From an uncultured Clostridia bacterium (GTDB lineage Bacteria; Bacillota; Clostridia; Peptostreptococcales; Anaerovoracaceae), in NCBI GenBank assembly GCA_937915045.1, contig CALDNM010000130.1, positions 1 to 13,443 of the forward strand: DNA of 13,443 bases, written 5' to 3'. Shown in pieces: positions 7,432-13,443 of the stretch. The first letter of the stretch is position 1, and every line of letters starts with the position of its first letter. Under the pieces are notes generated by a model. It was not told the DNA's origin and searched no databases. It saw nothing but the letters and a program-made list of their open reading frames with translations. The translations under genes and the position numbers were made by a program.

Positions 7432-8463
7432 ATGAAAGAAAGAATAATAGGAAAAAGAAAGAATGGTATGGTGATCATGATACTGCTGATCGCGTTTTAT
7501 ATACTTGCAATCTTCAGCGTGTATAAGGTGTATGCCAATTTATATTCGATCACATCGATCACATTATATCTGTATCGTGTACCAATTCTCATGATCAGCT
7601 GGGCATGGATCGCGTTTGGCTGGATATTTTTCAAAGGTCTGAAAATAATCAAGCCGCAGGAAGCGGTCGTCCTTACGCTTTTTGGAAAGTATAAGGGAAC
7701 GATCAAGTCAGAAGGATTCTATTTTGTGAATCCGTTTTGCTCCGCGGTCAACCCCGCTGCAGATACAAGGCTGAACCAGAGCGGCGATGTCGACGACACG
7801 GGCATGTCACTTCTGGAAATGAGTACGAGCATGAAGACGCGCAGATCGCCGAAAAAAGTTTCGTTGAAAGTAATGACGCTCAGCAACAACAAGCAGAAGA
7901 TAAACGACTGTCTGGGAAATCCGGTCGAGATCAGTATTGCAGTAATGTGGCGAGTGGTCGATACGGCGAAGGCTGTGTTTGAAGTCGATAATTACAAAGA
8001 ATATCTCTCATTGCAGTGTGACGGAGCACTTAGAAATGTCGTGCGGATATATCCGTACGATGTCGCGTCCAATATCGATACGACAGGCGACGGCGTTCCG
8101 GATGAGGGCAGCCTGCGCGGTTCGAGTGAACTAGTGGCGAAGCAGATAAAAGACGAAATACAGGCGAAGGTCGTAAGCGCCGGCCTTGAAATACTGGAAG
8201 CAAGAATTACATATCTCGCTTACGCTCCTGAAATCGCTTCAGTAATGCTTCAGAGACAGCAGGCTTCGGCGATCATTGATGCGAGGAAAATGATAGTCGA
8301 GGGCGCGGTCAGTATGGTCGATATGGCATTGGCAGAGATCGCAAAAAACAAAACAGTTGAACTGGACGCTGACCGCAAAGCGGCGATGGTATCCAATCTG
8401 CTCGTTATACTATGCGGCAACCGCGATGCTCAGCCTGTGGTGGACTCGGGCTTTTCACAATAA
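7432..8463 (+). CDS. SPFH/band-7 domain membrane protein
   Basis: SPFH proteins (stomatin, prohibitin, flotillin, HflK/C) form oligomers at the membrane and organise membrane domains or proteases. The exact role of this bacterial subgroup is not known. The 343-residue protein has two N-terminal membrane helices (about residues 12-33 and 43-68). The SPFH domain follows from 'IKPQEAVVLTLFGKYKGTIKSEGFYFVNPF' (each half a hallmark) to about residue 285, with 'GNPVEISIAVMWRV', 'RIYPYD' and 'SLRGSS'. 'RQQASAIIDARK' and 'IVEGAVSMVDMAL' mark the C-terminal helical part. A loop at 215-226 (DTTGDGVPDE) resembles an acidic Ca-binding loop, though it is probably just family-typical. The ATG at 7432 follows AGAAGGA. 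It is preceded by hup in the same direction with 69 bases between and ends at a strong bidirectional terminator. No protease or NfeD partner is adjacent. Confidence 0.9.
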   Translation: MKERIIGKRKNGMVIMILLIAFYILAIFSVYKVYANLYSITSITLYLYRVPILMISWAWIAFGWIFFKGLKIIKPQEAVVLTLFGKYKGTIKSEGFYFVNPFCSAVNPAADTRLNQSGDVDDTGMSLLEMSTSMKTRRSPKKVSLKVMTLSNNKQKINDCLGNPVEISIAVMWRVVDTAKAVFEVDNYKEYLSLQCDGALRNVVRIYPYDVASNIDTTGDGVPDEGSLRGSSELVAKQIKDEIQAKVVSAGLEILEARITYLAYAPEIASVMLQRQQASAIIDARKMIVEGAVSMVDMALAEIAKNKTVELDADRKAAMVSNLLVILCGNRDAQPVVDSGFSQ

Positions 8464-8465
8464 GG

Positions 8466-8511
8466 AAAAACCTGCTTAACACGCTGATTTCAACGTATTT
8501 TGCAGGTTTTT
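8466..8511. terminator. Bidirectional terminator between SPFH gene and tRNA-Glu
   Basis: AAAAACCTGC (8466-8475) and GCAGGTTTTT (8502-8511) are perfect reverse complements with a 26-base loop. Each strand ends its stem in a run of five T. It therefore can stop the rightward SPFH transcript just after its stop codon and the leftward tRNA transcript just after its CCA end. Confidence 0.8.
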
Positions 8512-8515
8512 CAAT

Positions 8516-8590
8516 TGGTACCCCGTACGGGAATCGAACCCATGATTTCGCCGTGAGAGGGCGACGTCTTAACCTCTTGACTAACGGGGC
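8516..8590 (-). tRNA. tRNA-Glu (anticodon CUC), CCA encoded
   Basis: On the minus strand the sequence folds into a full cloverleaf: 7-bp acceptor GCCCCGT/ACGGGGT, D arm GTC..GAC with GGTTAA loop, anticodon arm TCGCC-CTCTCAC-GGCGA, a 4-base variable loop, and T arm ATGGG-TTCGATT-CCCGT. The anticodon is CTC, reading the Glu codon GAG. The discriminator is A and CCA is encoded (8516-8518). The first acceptor pair is G1-U72 rather than G-C, which is unusual. It has its own promoter and terminator. Confidence 0.95.
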
Positions 8591-8598
8591 ATATATTA

Positions 8599-8613
8599 CC
8601 GGATAAAATCCGG
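8599..8613 (-). other. Hairpin in the tRNA-Glu 5' leader
   Basis: CCGGAT (8599-8604) and ATCCGG (8608-8613) form a perfect 6-bp stem with a 3-base loop. It lies in the predicted leader between the transcription start near 8617 and the first tRNA base at 8590, and would be removed by RNase P. Confidence 0.5.
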
Positions 8614-8623
8614 CGCGAATTAC

Positions 8624-8652
8624 ATTATAACGGCTTGACGAATATTTGTAAA
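8624..8652 (-). promoter_or_regulatory. Promoter of tRNA-Glu
   Basis: On the minus strand a -35 TTTACA (8647-8652), a 17-base spacer and a perfect -10 TATAAT (8624-8629) predict transcription from near 8617, giving a leader of about 27 bases before the mature tRNA. Confidence 0.8.
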
Positions 8653-8672
8653 GGGTTTATTTGCCGGTTCTA

Positions 8673-8701
8673 TTGAAAAACAGCGGTTTTTTTGTTACAA
8701 T
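8673..8701 (+). promoter_or_regulatory. Promoter of thrC
   Basis: A -35 TTGAAA (8673-8678), a 17-base spacer and a -10 TACAAT (8696-8701) predict a start near 8708 and a leader of about 44 bases. That leader is too short for a T-box or an amino-acid attenuator. The -35 of the divergent tRNA promoter is only 20 bases away. Confidence 0.75.
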
Positions 8702-8751
8702 CATGTGCGTTACCAAAAGAAATCATCGTGCCGTACATGGAGGGCTTGAAC

Positions 8752-10230
8752 ATGATAAATTATCACAGCACAAGAGGAAGCAAGAATTATAAAACTTCTG
8801 CTCAGGCGATCATCAAGGGGATCGCGGAGGACAAGGGACTATATGTGCCGGAGACTGTTCCGGAGCTGCCTGTCCCGCTTACGGAGCTCGTTGGAAAACC
8901 TTATAGGGAAGTGGCGTTCACCGTTATCAAATCATTCTTCGATGATTATACCGATGAAGAGATAAGAGCCTGCGTGGACGGAGCGTACGACGATAAGTTC
9001 GAAGAGAAGGAGATCGTCCCGGTGAAAAATGCCGGCGGAGCGAATTTCCTCGAGCTGTATCATGGCAGGACGGCTGCGTTCAAGGACATGGCGCTTTCGA
9101 TCCTTCCATATCTTCTAACTACGGCGATGAAAAAAGAAAAAGAAAAGAACAAAGTCTGCATCCTGACTGCCACATCGGGCGACACGGGCAAAGCGGCACT
9201 TGAAGGATTCGCCGATGTGCCGGGCACGGAGATAATCGTGTTCTTCCCGGATCACGGAGTGAGTGAAGTGCAGAGACAGCAGATGGTCACACAGGCCGGA
9301 GCAAATACGCACGTGTTTGCTATCGAGGGAAACTTCGATGACGCTCAGACAGGCGTGAAAAAGATTTTTTCAGACGCCGGGATGGCGGAGAAGCTCGCGG
9401 AGCACGGATGCAGATTATCATCCGCGAATTCGATCAATATCGGGAGGCTCGTGCCTCAGGTCGCGTACTATGTATATGGTTACTGCAAACTGATCGAAAG
9501 AAAACAGATCGCGGCGGGCGACAAGATCAACATCGTTGTTCCGACCGGAAACTTCGGGAATATTCTCGCGGCGTATTACGCGGGCCGCATGTGCGTACCG
9601 GTGAACAAGTTCATCTGCGCTTCGAATAAAAATAAAGTCCTCACGGATTTCATAAATACAGGCGTTTACGACGCGAACAGAGAGTTCTATCTCACGAACT
9701 CGCCGTCGATGGACATCCTGATCTCGAGCAACCTCGAGAGACTGCTCTATCACCTTTCCGGCAATGACGGAGACGAGATCAGAGGGCTCATGGAGAGTCT
9801 GGAGAAAAACAGGAAATATGAAGTAAATGACAAGATCAAAGAAGGAATGGATAATTTCCGCGGAGGTTACGCGGACGTGGCTATGACGGACGAGGCAATA
9901 GGCGAGATGTATCGCGAAAATGATTATCTGATCGATACTCATACGGCGGTCGCCTATAAAGTCTATAAGGATTATGTGGCTGAGACCGGTGACAAGACGG
10001 AGACGCTCATCGCATCGACAGCGAGCGCGTATAAGTTCGCGGACAGTGTCGCGGAGTCGATCGGGATAGAAAAAGGCGCGAATGGATTCGAGTCTGTGGA
10101 CCGTGTATTCGACGAGACCGGTGTGCGTGTGCCGTCAGGGCTCAAGGATCTCAAGGACAGAGAGGTCAGGTTCCGCGATGTAGTCAAGATCGACGATATG
10201 CCGGAAGCAGTCATCGATTCGATCAAATAG
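8752..10230 (+). CDS. thrC: Threonine synthase
   Basis: Threonine synthase converts O-phosphohomoserine to threonine and phosphate with pyridoxal phosphate, the last step of threonine synthesis. The 492-residue protein is the longer (class I, E. coli/yeast-like) type. Residues 1-80 are the typical N-terminal domain ('MINYHSTRG', 'GIAEDKGLYVPE'). The PLP lysine is K111 in 'YHGRTAAFKDMALS'. The substrate/phosphate loop is in 'TATSGDTGKAALEGFA', and 'IVVPTGNFGNILAAYYAG' is a further family signature. The ATG at 8752 was chosen because GGAGGG (8739-8744) lies seven bases upstream and family homology begins there; the in-phase frame from 8692 starts within the promoter. The gene stands alone with its own promoter and terminator; homoserine kinase and dehydrogenase genes are not adjacent. 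Confidence 0.95.
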   Translation: MINYHSTRGSKNYKTSAQAIIKGIAEDKGLYVPETVPELPVPLTELVGKPYREVAFTVIKSFFDDYTDEEIRACVDGAYDDKFEEKEIVPVKNAGGANFLELYHGRTAAFKDMALSILPYLLTTAMKKEKEKNKVCILTATSGDTGKAALEGFADVPGTEIIVFFPDHGVSEVQRQQMVTQAGANTHVFAIEGNFDDAQTGVKKIFSDAGMAEKLAEHGCRLSSANSINIGRLVPQVAYYVYGYCKLIERKQIAAGDKINIVVPTGNFGNILAAYYAGRMCVPVNKFICASNKNKVLTDFINTGVYDANREFYLTNSPSMDILISSNLERLLYHLSGNDGDEIRGLMESLEKNRKYEVNDKIKEGMDNFRGGYADVAMTDEAIGEMYRENDYLIDTHTAVAYKVYKDYVAETGDKTETLIASTASAYKFADSVAESIGIEKGANGFESVDRVFDETGVRVPSGLKDLKDREVRFRDVVKIDDMPEAVIDSIK

Positions 10231-10243
10231 ACAGAAACAAATA

Positions 10244-10275
10244 ACGCGTCAGGTACATCTCTGTACTTGACGCGT
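10244..10275. terminator. Bidirectional terminator between thrC and the histidine kinase
   Basis: A 14-bp stem (10244-10257 with 10262-10275, one G-T pair) with a 4-base loop sits between the convergent stop codons. On the plus strand it is followed by ATTATATT. On the minus strand it is followed by TTATTTGTTT. It serves both thrC and the leftward phosphate-type operon. Confidence 0.85.
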
Positions 10276-10289
10276 ATTATATTGCAAAT

Positions 10290-11171
10290 TTATTCCGGGA
10301 AGGTGATGTAGAATGTGCTTCCTTTTCCGAGCTTGCTGTCGACTGAGATCGTGGCGCCGAAGAGCGACGCGATGTGCTTGACGATCGAAAGGCCGAGGCC
10401 GGTGCCGCCGACCTTGTTCGAGCGCGATTTGTCGACGCGGAAGAATCTGATGAATATCCTGTCGATATTTTCCGGAGCTATGCCGATGCCTTCATCGCTG
10501 ACGGCCATCTGAAGATGATCACCGTTCATATAGCCGGTGATCCAGACGCGGCCTCCCTCATCGGAATATTTGATAGCGTTTTCCACGAGATTCATGAACA
10601 TCTGACGGAAACGGTCAGGGTCGCCTTTTGCGGTCAGGCCGCCTTCGACTTCGTTCACGAGTTTGACGCCCTTGCCGTCCGCGATAGGAGTCATCATTTC
10701 CATAACGGTATCTATGCATGATCCGACGTCGATCTTCTCAACGATGACTTCACTTTCTGCTTCGATATTCGAAAGGACGAGCACGTCATCGATCAGACGT
10801 TTGAGCCGTTCGGTTTCTATAGAAATTATATCGAGGAATTTCGTACGGATATCCGGGTCGTCCGCCGCGCCGCTCTGAAGGGTCTCGACGAATCCGGAAA
10901 TAGAAGTAAGAGGCGTCTTGAGTTCATGTGTGACATTTCCGACGAATTCCGAACGCATACGTTCGAGCTCGTCGTTTTCCTGCTGGACCTGACGCATCTG
11001 CATTTTCATATCATAAATAGGCTTTTCGAGGAATATCACGAGCAAAGCTATGCCTGCCGCGGATATGACAGCGACAGCGATCGCTCTTATGACAGTGCTC
11101 GGAATGAGTACTGCTGCCAGTATGTTGAGAAGAGCTGTTGCAAGTATCGTGAAAAAAACTTTTGCGTTCAC
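10290..11171 (-). CDS. Sensor histidine kinase, PhoR-like, minimal sensor
   Basis: This kinase phosphorylates itself on histidine and passes the phosphate to its partner regulator. It has two membrane helices (about residues 5-22 and 27-48) joined by only a few residues, a coiled-coil linker and no HAMP or PAS domain. The HisKA domain follows with 'FVGNVTHELKTPLTS' (His82), then HATPase_c with N box 'NLVENAIKYS', G1 'DEGIGIAP', 'FFRVDKSRS' and G2 'GGTGLGLSIVKH'. It is about 293 residues, shorter than classical PhoR. I chose the GTG at 11171 because GAGGTGATC, a close match to the 16S anti-Shine-Dalgarno complement, ends a few bases before it. A GTG at 11180 would overlap the regulator's stop as GTGA and add three residues. 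Domain type and operon context suggest phosphate signalling, but this is inference. Confidence 0.92.
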   Translation of the reverse strand: MNAKVFFTILATALLNILAAVLIPSTVIRAIAVAVISAAGIALLVIFLEKPIYDMKMQMRQVQQENDELERMRSEFVGNVTHELKTPLTSISGFVETLQSGAADDPDIRTKFLDIISIETERLKRLIDDVLVLSNIEAESEVIVEKIDVGSCIDTVMEMMTPIADGKGVKLVNEVEGGLTAKGDPDRFRQMFMNLVENAIKYSDEGGRVWITGYMNGDHLQMAVSDEGIGIAPENIDRIFIRFFRVDKSRSNKVGGTGLGLSIVKHIASLFGATISVDSKLGKGSTFYITFPE

Positions 11172-11176
11172 TGTGA

Positions 11177-11863
11177 TCACCTCATCCTGTAGCCTTTGCC
11201 TCTGATGGTCTCGATGAAGCGTTCGTCGTTGTCACCGAGTTTCTTGCGGAGGTATCTTATGTGGACATCTACGGTCCTGGTCTCGCCGGCGTAATCGATG
11301 CCCCATACTTTATCGAGGAGCTCGTCGCGCGTGAAGACGTGACCGCGGTTTTTCGCGAGGAACCCGAGGAGTTCGAATTCCTTGAAAGTAAGATCGACAT
11401 TCTTGCCTTCGAGCGTGACTTCGCGGCGATCAAAATCGATGCGCAGTCCGTCAACATTCACAATAGGCGATACTTCGGAAGCCGCCGCGGCTTCGCTTAT
11501 ATCATAGCGCCTTAATACGGCCTTGATGCGGGCCATCAGCTCGCGGACCCCGAAAGGTTTCGGGATATAGTCGTCCGCGCCGAACTCGAGGCCGAGGACT
11601 TTATCGACTTCCTCAGTCTTCGCGGTCAGCATTATTATCGGAGTGTTGTTTCCTTCGCTCCGCATCTCTCTGCAGATCTCATAGCCGTCTTTTTTCGGGA
11701 GCATGATATCGAGCAGGACAAGATCAGGCTTTTCAGTGTAGATCTTCGTCATGCCTATGTTGCCGTCTTCGGCTTCTACAGCCTCATATCCGTTCGCCTC
11801 GAGATTATATTTCACGAGTTCGCGGATATTCGGCTCATCTTCTATTATAAGTATTTTGCTCAT
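11177..11863 (-). CDS. Response regulator, PhoB/OmpR family
   Basis: This is a two-domain response regulator of 228 residues, the normal length. The receiver domain (1-120) has the acidic pocket 'EDE' at residues 8-10, phospho-acceptor D52 in 'LLDIMLPKKDGYE', T80 in 'IIMLTAK' and K102 in 'YIPKPFGVREL'. The winged helix DNA-binding domain (about 132-228) has 'LTFKEFELLGFLAKNRGHVFTR' in two parts and ends 'TVDVHIRYLRKKLGDN' and 'IRGKGYRM', as in PhoB/PhoP. The ATG at 11863 follows AGGGGAAAGAG. It sits 35 bases after the Na/Pi cotransporter gene and directly before the kinase, so the three are probably one transcript. Its close resemblance to PhoB/PhoP and its neighbours suggest phosphate control. 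No obvious PHO box was seen in the window. Confidence 0.94.
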   Translation of the reverse strand: MSKILIIEDEPNIRELVKYNLEANGYEAVEAEDGNIGMTKIYTEKPDLVLLDIMLPKKDGYEICREMRSEGNNTPIIMLTAKTEEVDKVLGLEFGADDYIPKPFGVRELMARIKAVLRRYDISEAAAASEVSPIVNVDGLRIDFDRREVTLEGKNVDLTFKEFELLGFLAKNRGHVFTRDELLDKVWGIDYAGETRTVDVHIRYLRKKLGDNDERFIETIRGKGYRMR

Positions 11864-11898
11864 AGTCTCTTTCCCCTGTTGACACTATTCTATCATCC

Positions 11899-13380
11899 TT
11901 AAGCTGTTTCGCCAACTTCTTCATAATCGAGATAATCATTTTCCGTGACGGTCTCAGCCACATTCCTGCAGCAGTCGCCTATCCTTACGATGTTATGGAT
12001 GACGTCTGTATAGGACGCAGTGAACTCAGGTGAGCATTTCTTTTCATAAAGCCTTTCCATATGTTTCTTTCTTAGACGGACTTCGGATTTTTTGATCTCC
12101 TCATTGTCGCTCATGACCTCGATCGCGAGCGCGGTATCGTCGCTGCTGAGCGACTTCATAGTGTCGCGCATCATACGCGAAGTCTGATCGAACAGCTCGT
12201 AGATCTCGGCACACGCGATATCGGAGAACTCATAACCGTTTTTCGCCTTTTCGACAGCGAGCCCGGCAATGGTTGCCAGATAATCTCCCATGTGCTCTAT
12301 CGCCGCGGATATGTGCATCAGCACTGATATCCGGTCGGCCTGTGAATCTGTCGCGCTTTCAGTAGCAAGTATCTGCGACAGGTAATCGGTTATCTTCTCA
12401 TGGAGGTTATTGACCGAGTCCTCTATCTCGAGAGACGTATTCGCGTTTTCCTCCTGATTCCCGAGGAACGCTTCTTTATCGTTCACGATCATTTCCTGTG
12501 TGAAGGAAGCCATCCTGCTTATCTCTTTTGTCGCGAGGTGGATAGCGAACAGCGGCCTGTCTATGATGTTGTAATCGAGGTACATAGTCTCTTCGCGTGC
12601 GATCTCGTTTTCCTTGCCCGGTATGAGTTTGGTCACGATAGCCGCGAGTACAGGTATCAGAGGGAGCCAGATAAGCATCGTAGTCACATTGAACAGCAGA
12701 TGCGTGTTCGCGATCTGGCGGGATATGACATCGATCTCGGGGCCTTTGGGCGAGATGAACTGCACTATCTTTACTATTTGAGGAATGAACCAGACAAACA
12801 GGCACGTACCTGACAGGTTGAATATGACGTGTGCCACAGCCGTCCTTTTCGCGTTGATGCTCTGACCGATCGAAGCGAGGATCGCTGTGATAGTCGTTCC
12901 GATATTGTCTCCGAACAGGATAGGGATAGCGCCGGCGAGTCCGATTATACTGCTGACTCCGTCAGGCCCGGCAGTGGATGCCAGATTCTGCAGGACCGCG
13001 ATCGTCGCGGATGAGCTCTGCACAGCTACTGTCATGAAAGCACCGAGCCCTACACCGAGGACAGGTACATCCTGGACTTTCATCATCAAACTTATGAAGA
13101 ACTGAGAATCAGCGAGCGGTGTCATAGTCGCTGACATCGTATTTATGCCGACAAAAAGCAGACCAAAGGCAAAAAGTATCTGCCCTATGTCCGCTACTTT
13201 TTCGCGTTTTTTAAGGAAGAAGAACATTATGAAGCCGGCAAAGACGAATACCCACGCGTAATCGCCTATATCGAAAGCGATCAGCTGCGCTGTGACTGTG
13301 GTACCGATATTCGCGCCCATGATCACGCTGATCGCCTGCTTGAGAGACATAAGCCCTGCGCCGACGAAGCCGATCACCAT
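11899..13380 (-). CDS. Na+/phosphate cotransporter with C-terminal PhoU domain, N-terminally truncated
   Basis: The family imports (or in some cases exports) inorganic phosphate with sodium. The 493-residue frame holds most of the membrane domain (about 1-270) with two 'G(A/D)NIGTT' repeats at 22-28 and 157-163 and one full 'QSSSAT' at 121-126. A PhoU-like helical domain follows (about 285-485), with 'AIEHMGDYLATIAGLA' and 'VRIGDCCRNVAE' as the two PhoU signatures. The membrane part normally has two QSSSAT-type motifs; the first survives only as SATTVMVIGF at the very start, just before and including the first in-frame ATG (13380). Nothing resembling a ribosome site precedes this ATG. The proper start, with a good ribosome site, is at 13432 in another frame (see next entry). 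Full-length relatives have about 550 residues, so roughly 55-60 are missing. It heads an operon with the response regulator and kinase genes. As written it is likely inactive, unless the defect is an assembly error. Confidence 0.85.
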   Translation of the reverse strand: MVIGFVGAGLMSLKQAISVIMGANIGTTVTAQLIAFDIGDYAWVFVFAGFIMFFFLKKREKVADIGQILFAFGLLFVGINTMSATMTPLADSQFFISLMMKVQDVPVLGVGLGAFMTVAVQSSSATIAVLQNLASTAGPDGVSSIIGLAGAIPILFGDNIGTTITAILASIGQSINAKRTAVAHVIFNLSGTCLFVWFIPQIVKIVQFISPKGPEIDVISRQIANTHLLFNVTTMLIWLPLIPVLAAIVTKLIPGKENEIAREETMYLDYNIIDRPLFAIHLATKEISRMASFTQEMIVNDKEAFLGNQEENANTSLEIEDSVNNLHEKITDYLSQILATESATDSQADRISVLMHISAAIEHMGDYLATIAGLAVEKAKNGYEFSDIACAEIYELFDQTSRMMRDTMKSLSSDDTALAIEVMSDNEEIKKSEVRLRKKHMERLYEKKCSPEFTASYTDVIHNIVRIGDCCRNVAETVTENDYLDYEEVGETA

Positions 13381-13432
13381 GACCGTAGTCGCCGAGCAGC
13401 GCGATCACCATCTTGAATACTTCACTGTTCAT
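13381..13432 (-). pseudogene. Detached 5' end of the Na+/Pi cotransporter gene
   Basis: The ATG at 13432 is preceded by AGGGGAA at about 13437-13443 and encodes MNSEVFKMVIALLG, the typical N-terminus of this family. The frame then runs into unrelated residues, while the SATTVMVIGF segment of the transporter continues in another frame from about 13395. The offset between the ATG at 13432 and that at 13380 is 52 bases, not a multiple of three. This marks a deletion with frameshift. Confidence 0.75.
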
Positions 13433-13443
13433 AATTTTCCCCT

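Noticed and set aside
8516..8590. tRNA-Glu as an integration site for a mobile element
   Set aside because: No integrase, no repeated tRNA 3' end and no foreign-looking genes are present on either side.
8676..8693. AAAAAC/GTTTTT hairpin followed by T residues as a terminator
   Set aside because: It lies within the spacer of a well-formed thrC promoter, is weak, and no transcript is expected to enter it.
8702..8751. T-box or attenuator leader for thrC
   Set aside because: The predicted leader is only about 44 bases, with no T-box motif, no leader peptide and no terminator hairpin.
12400..12813. 137-codon frame opposite the Na/Pi cotransporter gene
   Set aside because: It is an antisense shadow of a clear membrane/PhoU protein; no start signal.

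Overview
The window looks like chromosomal DNA of an anaerobic Gram-positive bacterium of the Clostridia. Three things suggest this: a 4-hydroxybutyryl-CoA dehydratase very like that of Clostridium aminobutyricum, a single-chain pyruvate:ferredoxin oxidoreductase, and strong AGGAGG-type ribosome binding sites with sigma-A-like promoters. A Peptostreptococcales/Anaerovoracaceae-like source is only a guess. No phage, transposon, CRISPR or toxin genes are visible. Most genes are conserved housekeeping or metabolic families, and I do not see a clearly new multi-gene system.

Layout, left to right. (1) 1-402: a terminator for an upstream gene, about 280 bases without a recognisable gene, then a promoter overlapped by a BirA-type biotin operator. 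(2) 403-966 (+): bioY, a biotin transporter. (3) 973-1851 (-): a LysR-type regulator, convergent with bioY and divergent from the next operon. (4) 1989-6957 (+): abfD and nifJ, overlapping by 14 bases. (5) 7081-8463 (+): an HU-type DNA-binding protein and a membrane-anchored SPFH/band-7 protein, closed by a bidirectional terminator. (6) 8516-8590 (-): tRNA-Glu(CUC) with its own promoter, divergent from thrC (8752-10230, +). (7) 10290-13432 (-): a leftward operon reading Na/Pi cotransporter-PhoU fusion, PhoB/OmpR-type response regulator, small histidine kinase. It faces thrC across a strong shared terminator.

How the genes may work together. AbfD converts 4-hydroxybutyryl-CoA to crotonyl-CoA. 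The co-translated NifJ makes acetyl-CoA, CO2 and reduced ferredoxin from pyruvate. Together they fit a butyrate-forming fermentation in which acetyl-CoA could supply the CoA group for 4-hydroxybutyrate, with the divergent LysR protein as the likely regulator. The leftward operon fits phosphate transport coupled to a two-component system. Its kinase has almost no extracellular part, so the PhoU domain of the transporter may provide the input.

The most notable anomaly is at the right edge. The Na/Pi cotransporter gene has a good ribosome binding site and start at 13432, but that frame does not join the rest of the protein. About 55-60 expected codons, including the first QSSSAT-type motif, are missing at a junction that also shifts the frame. 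This is either a real deletion or an assembly error.
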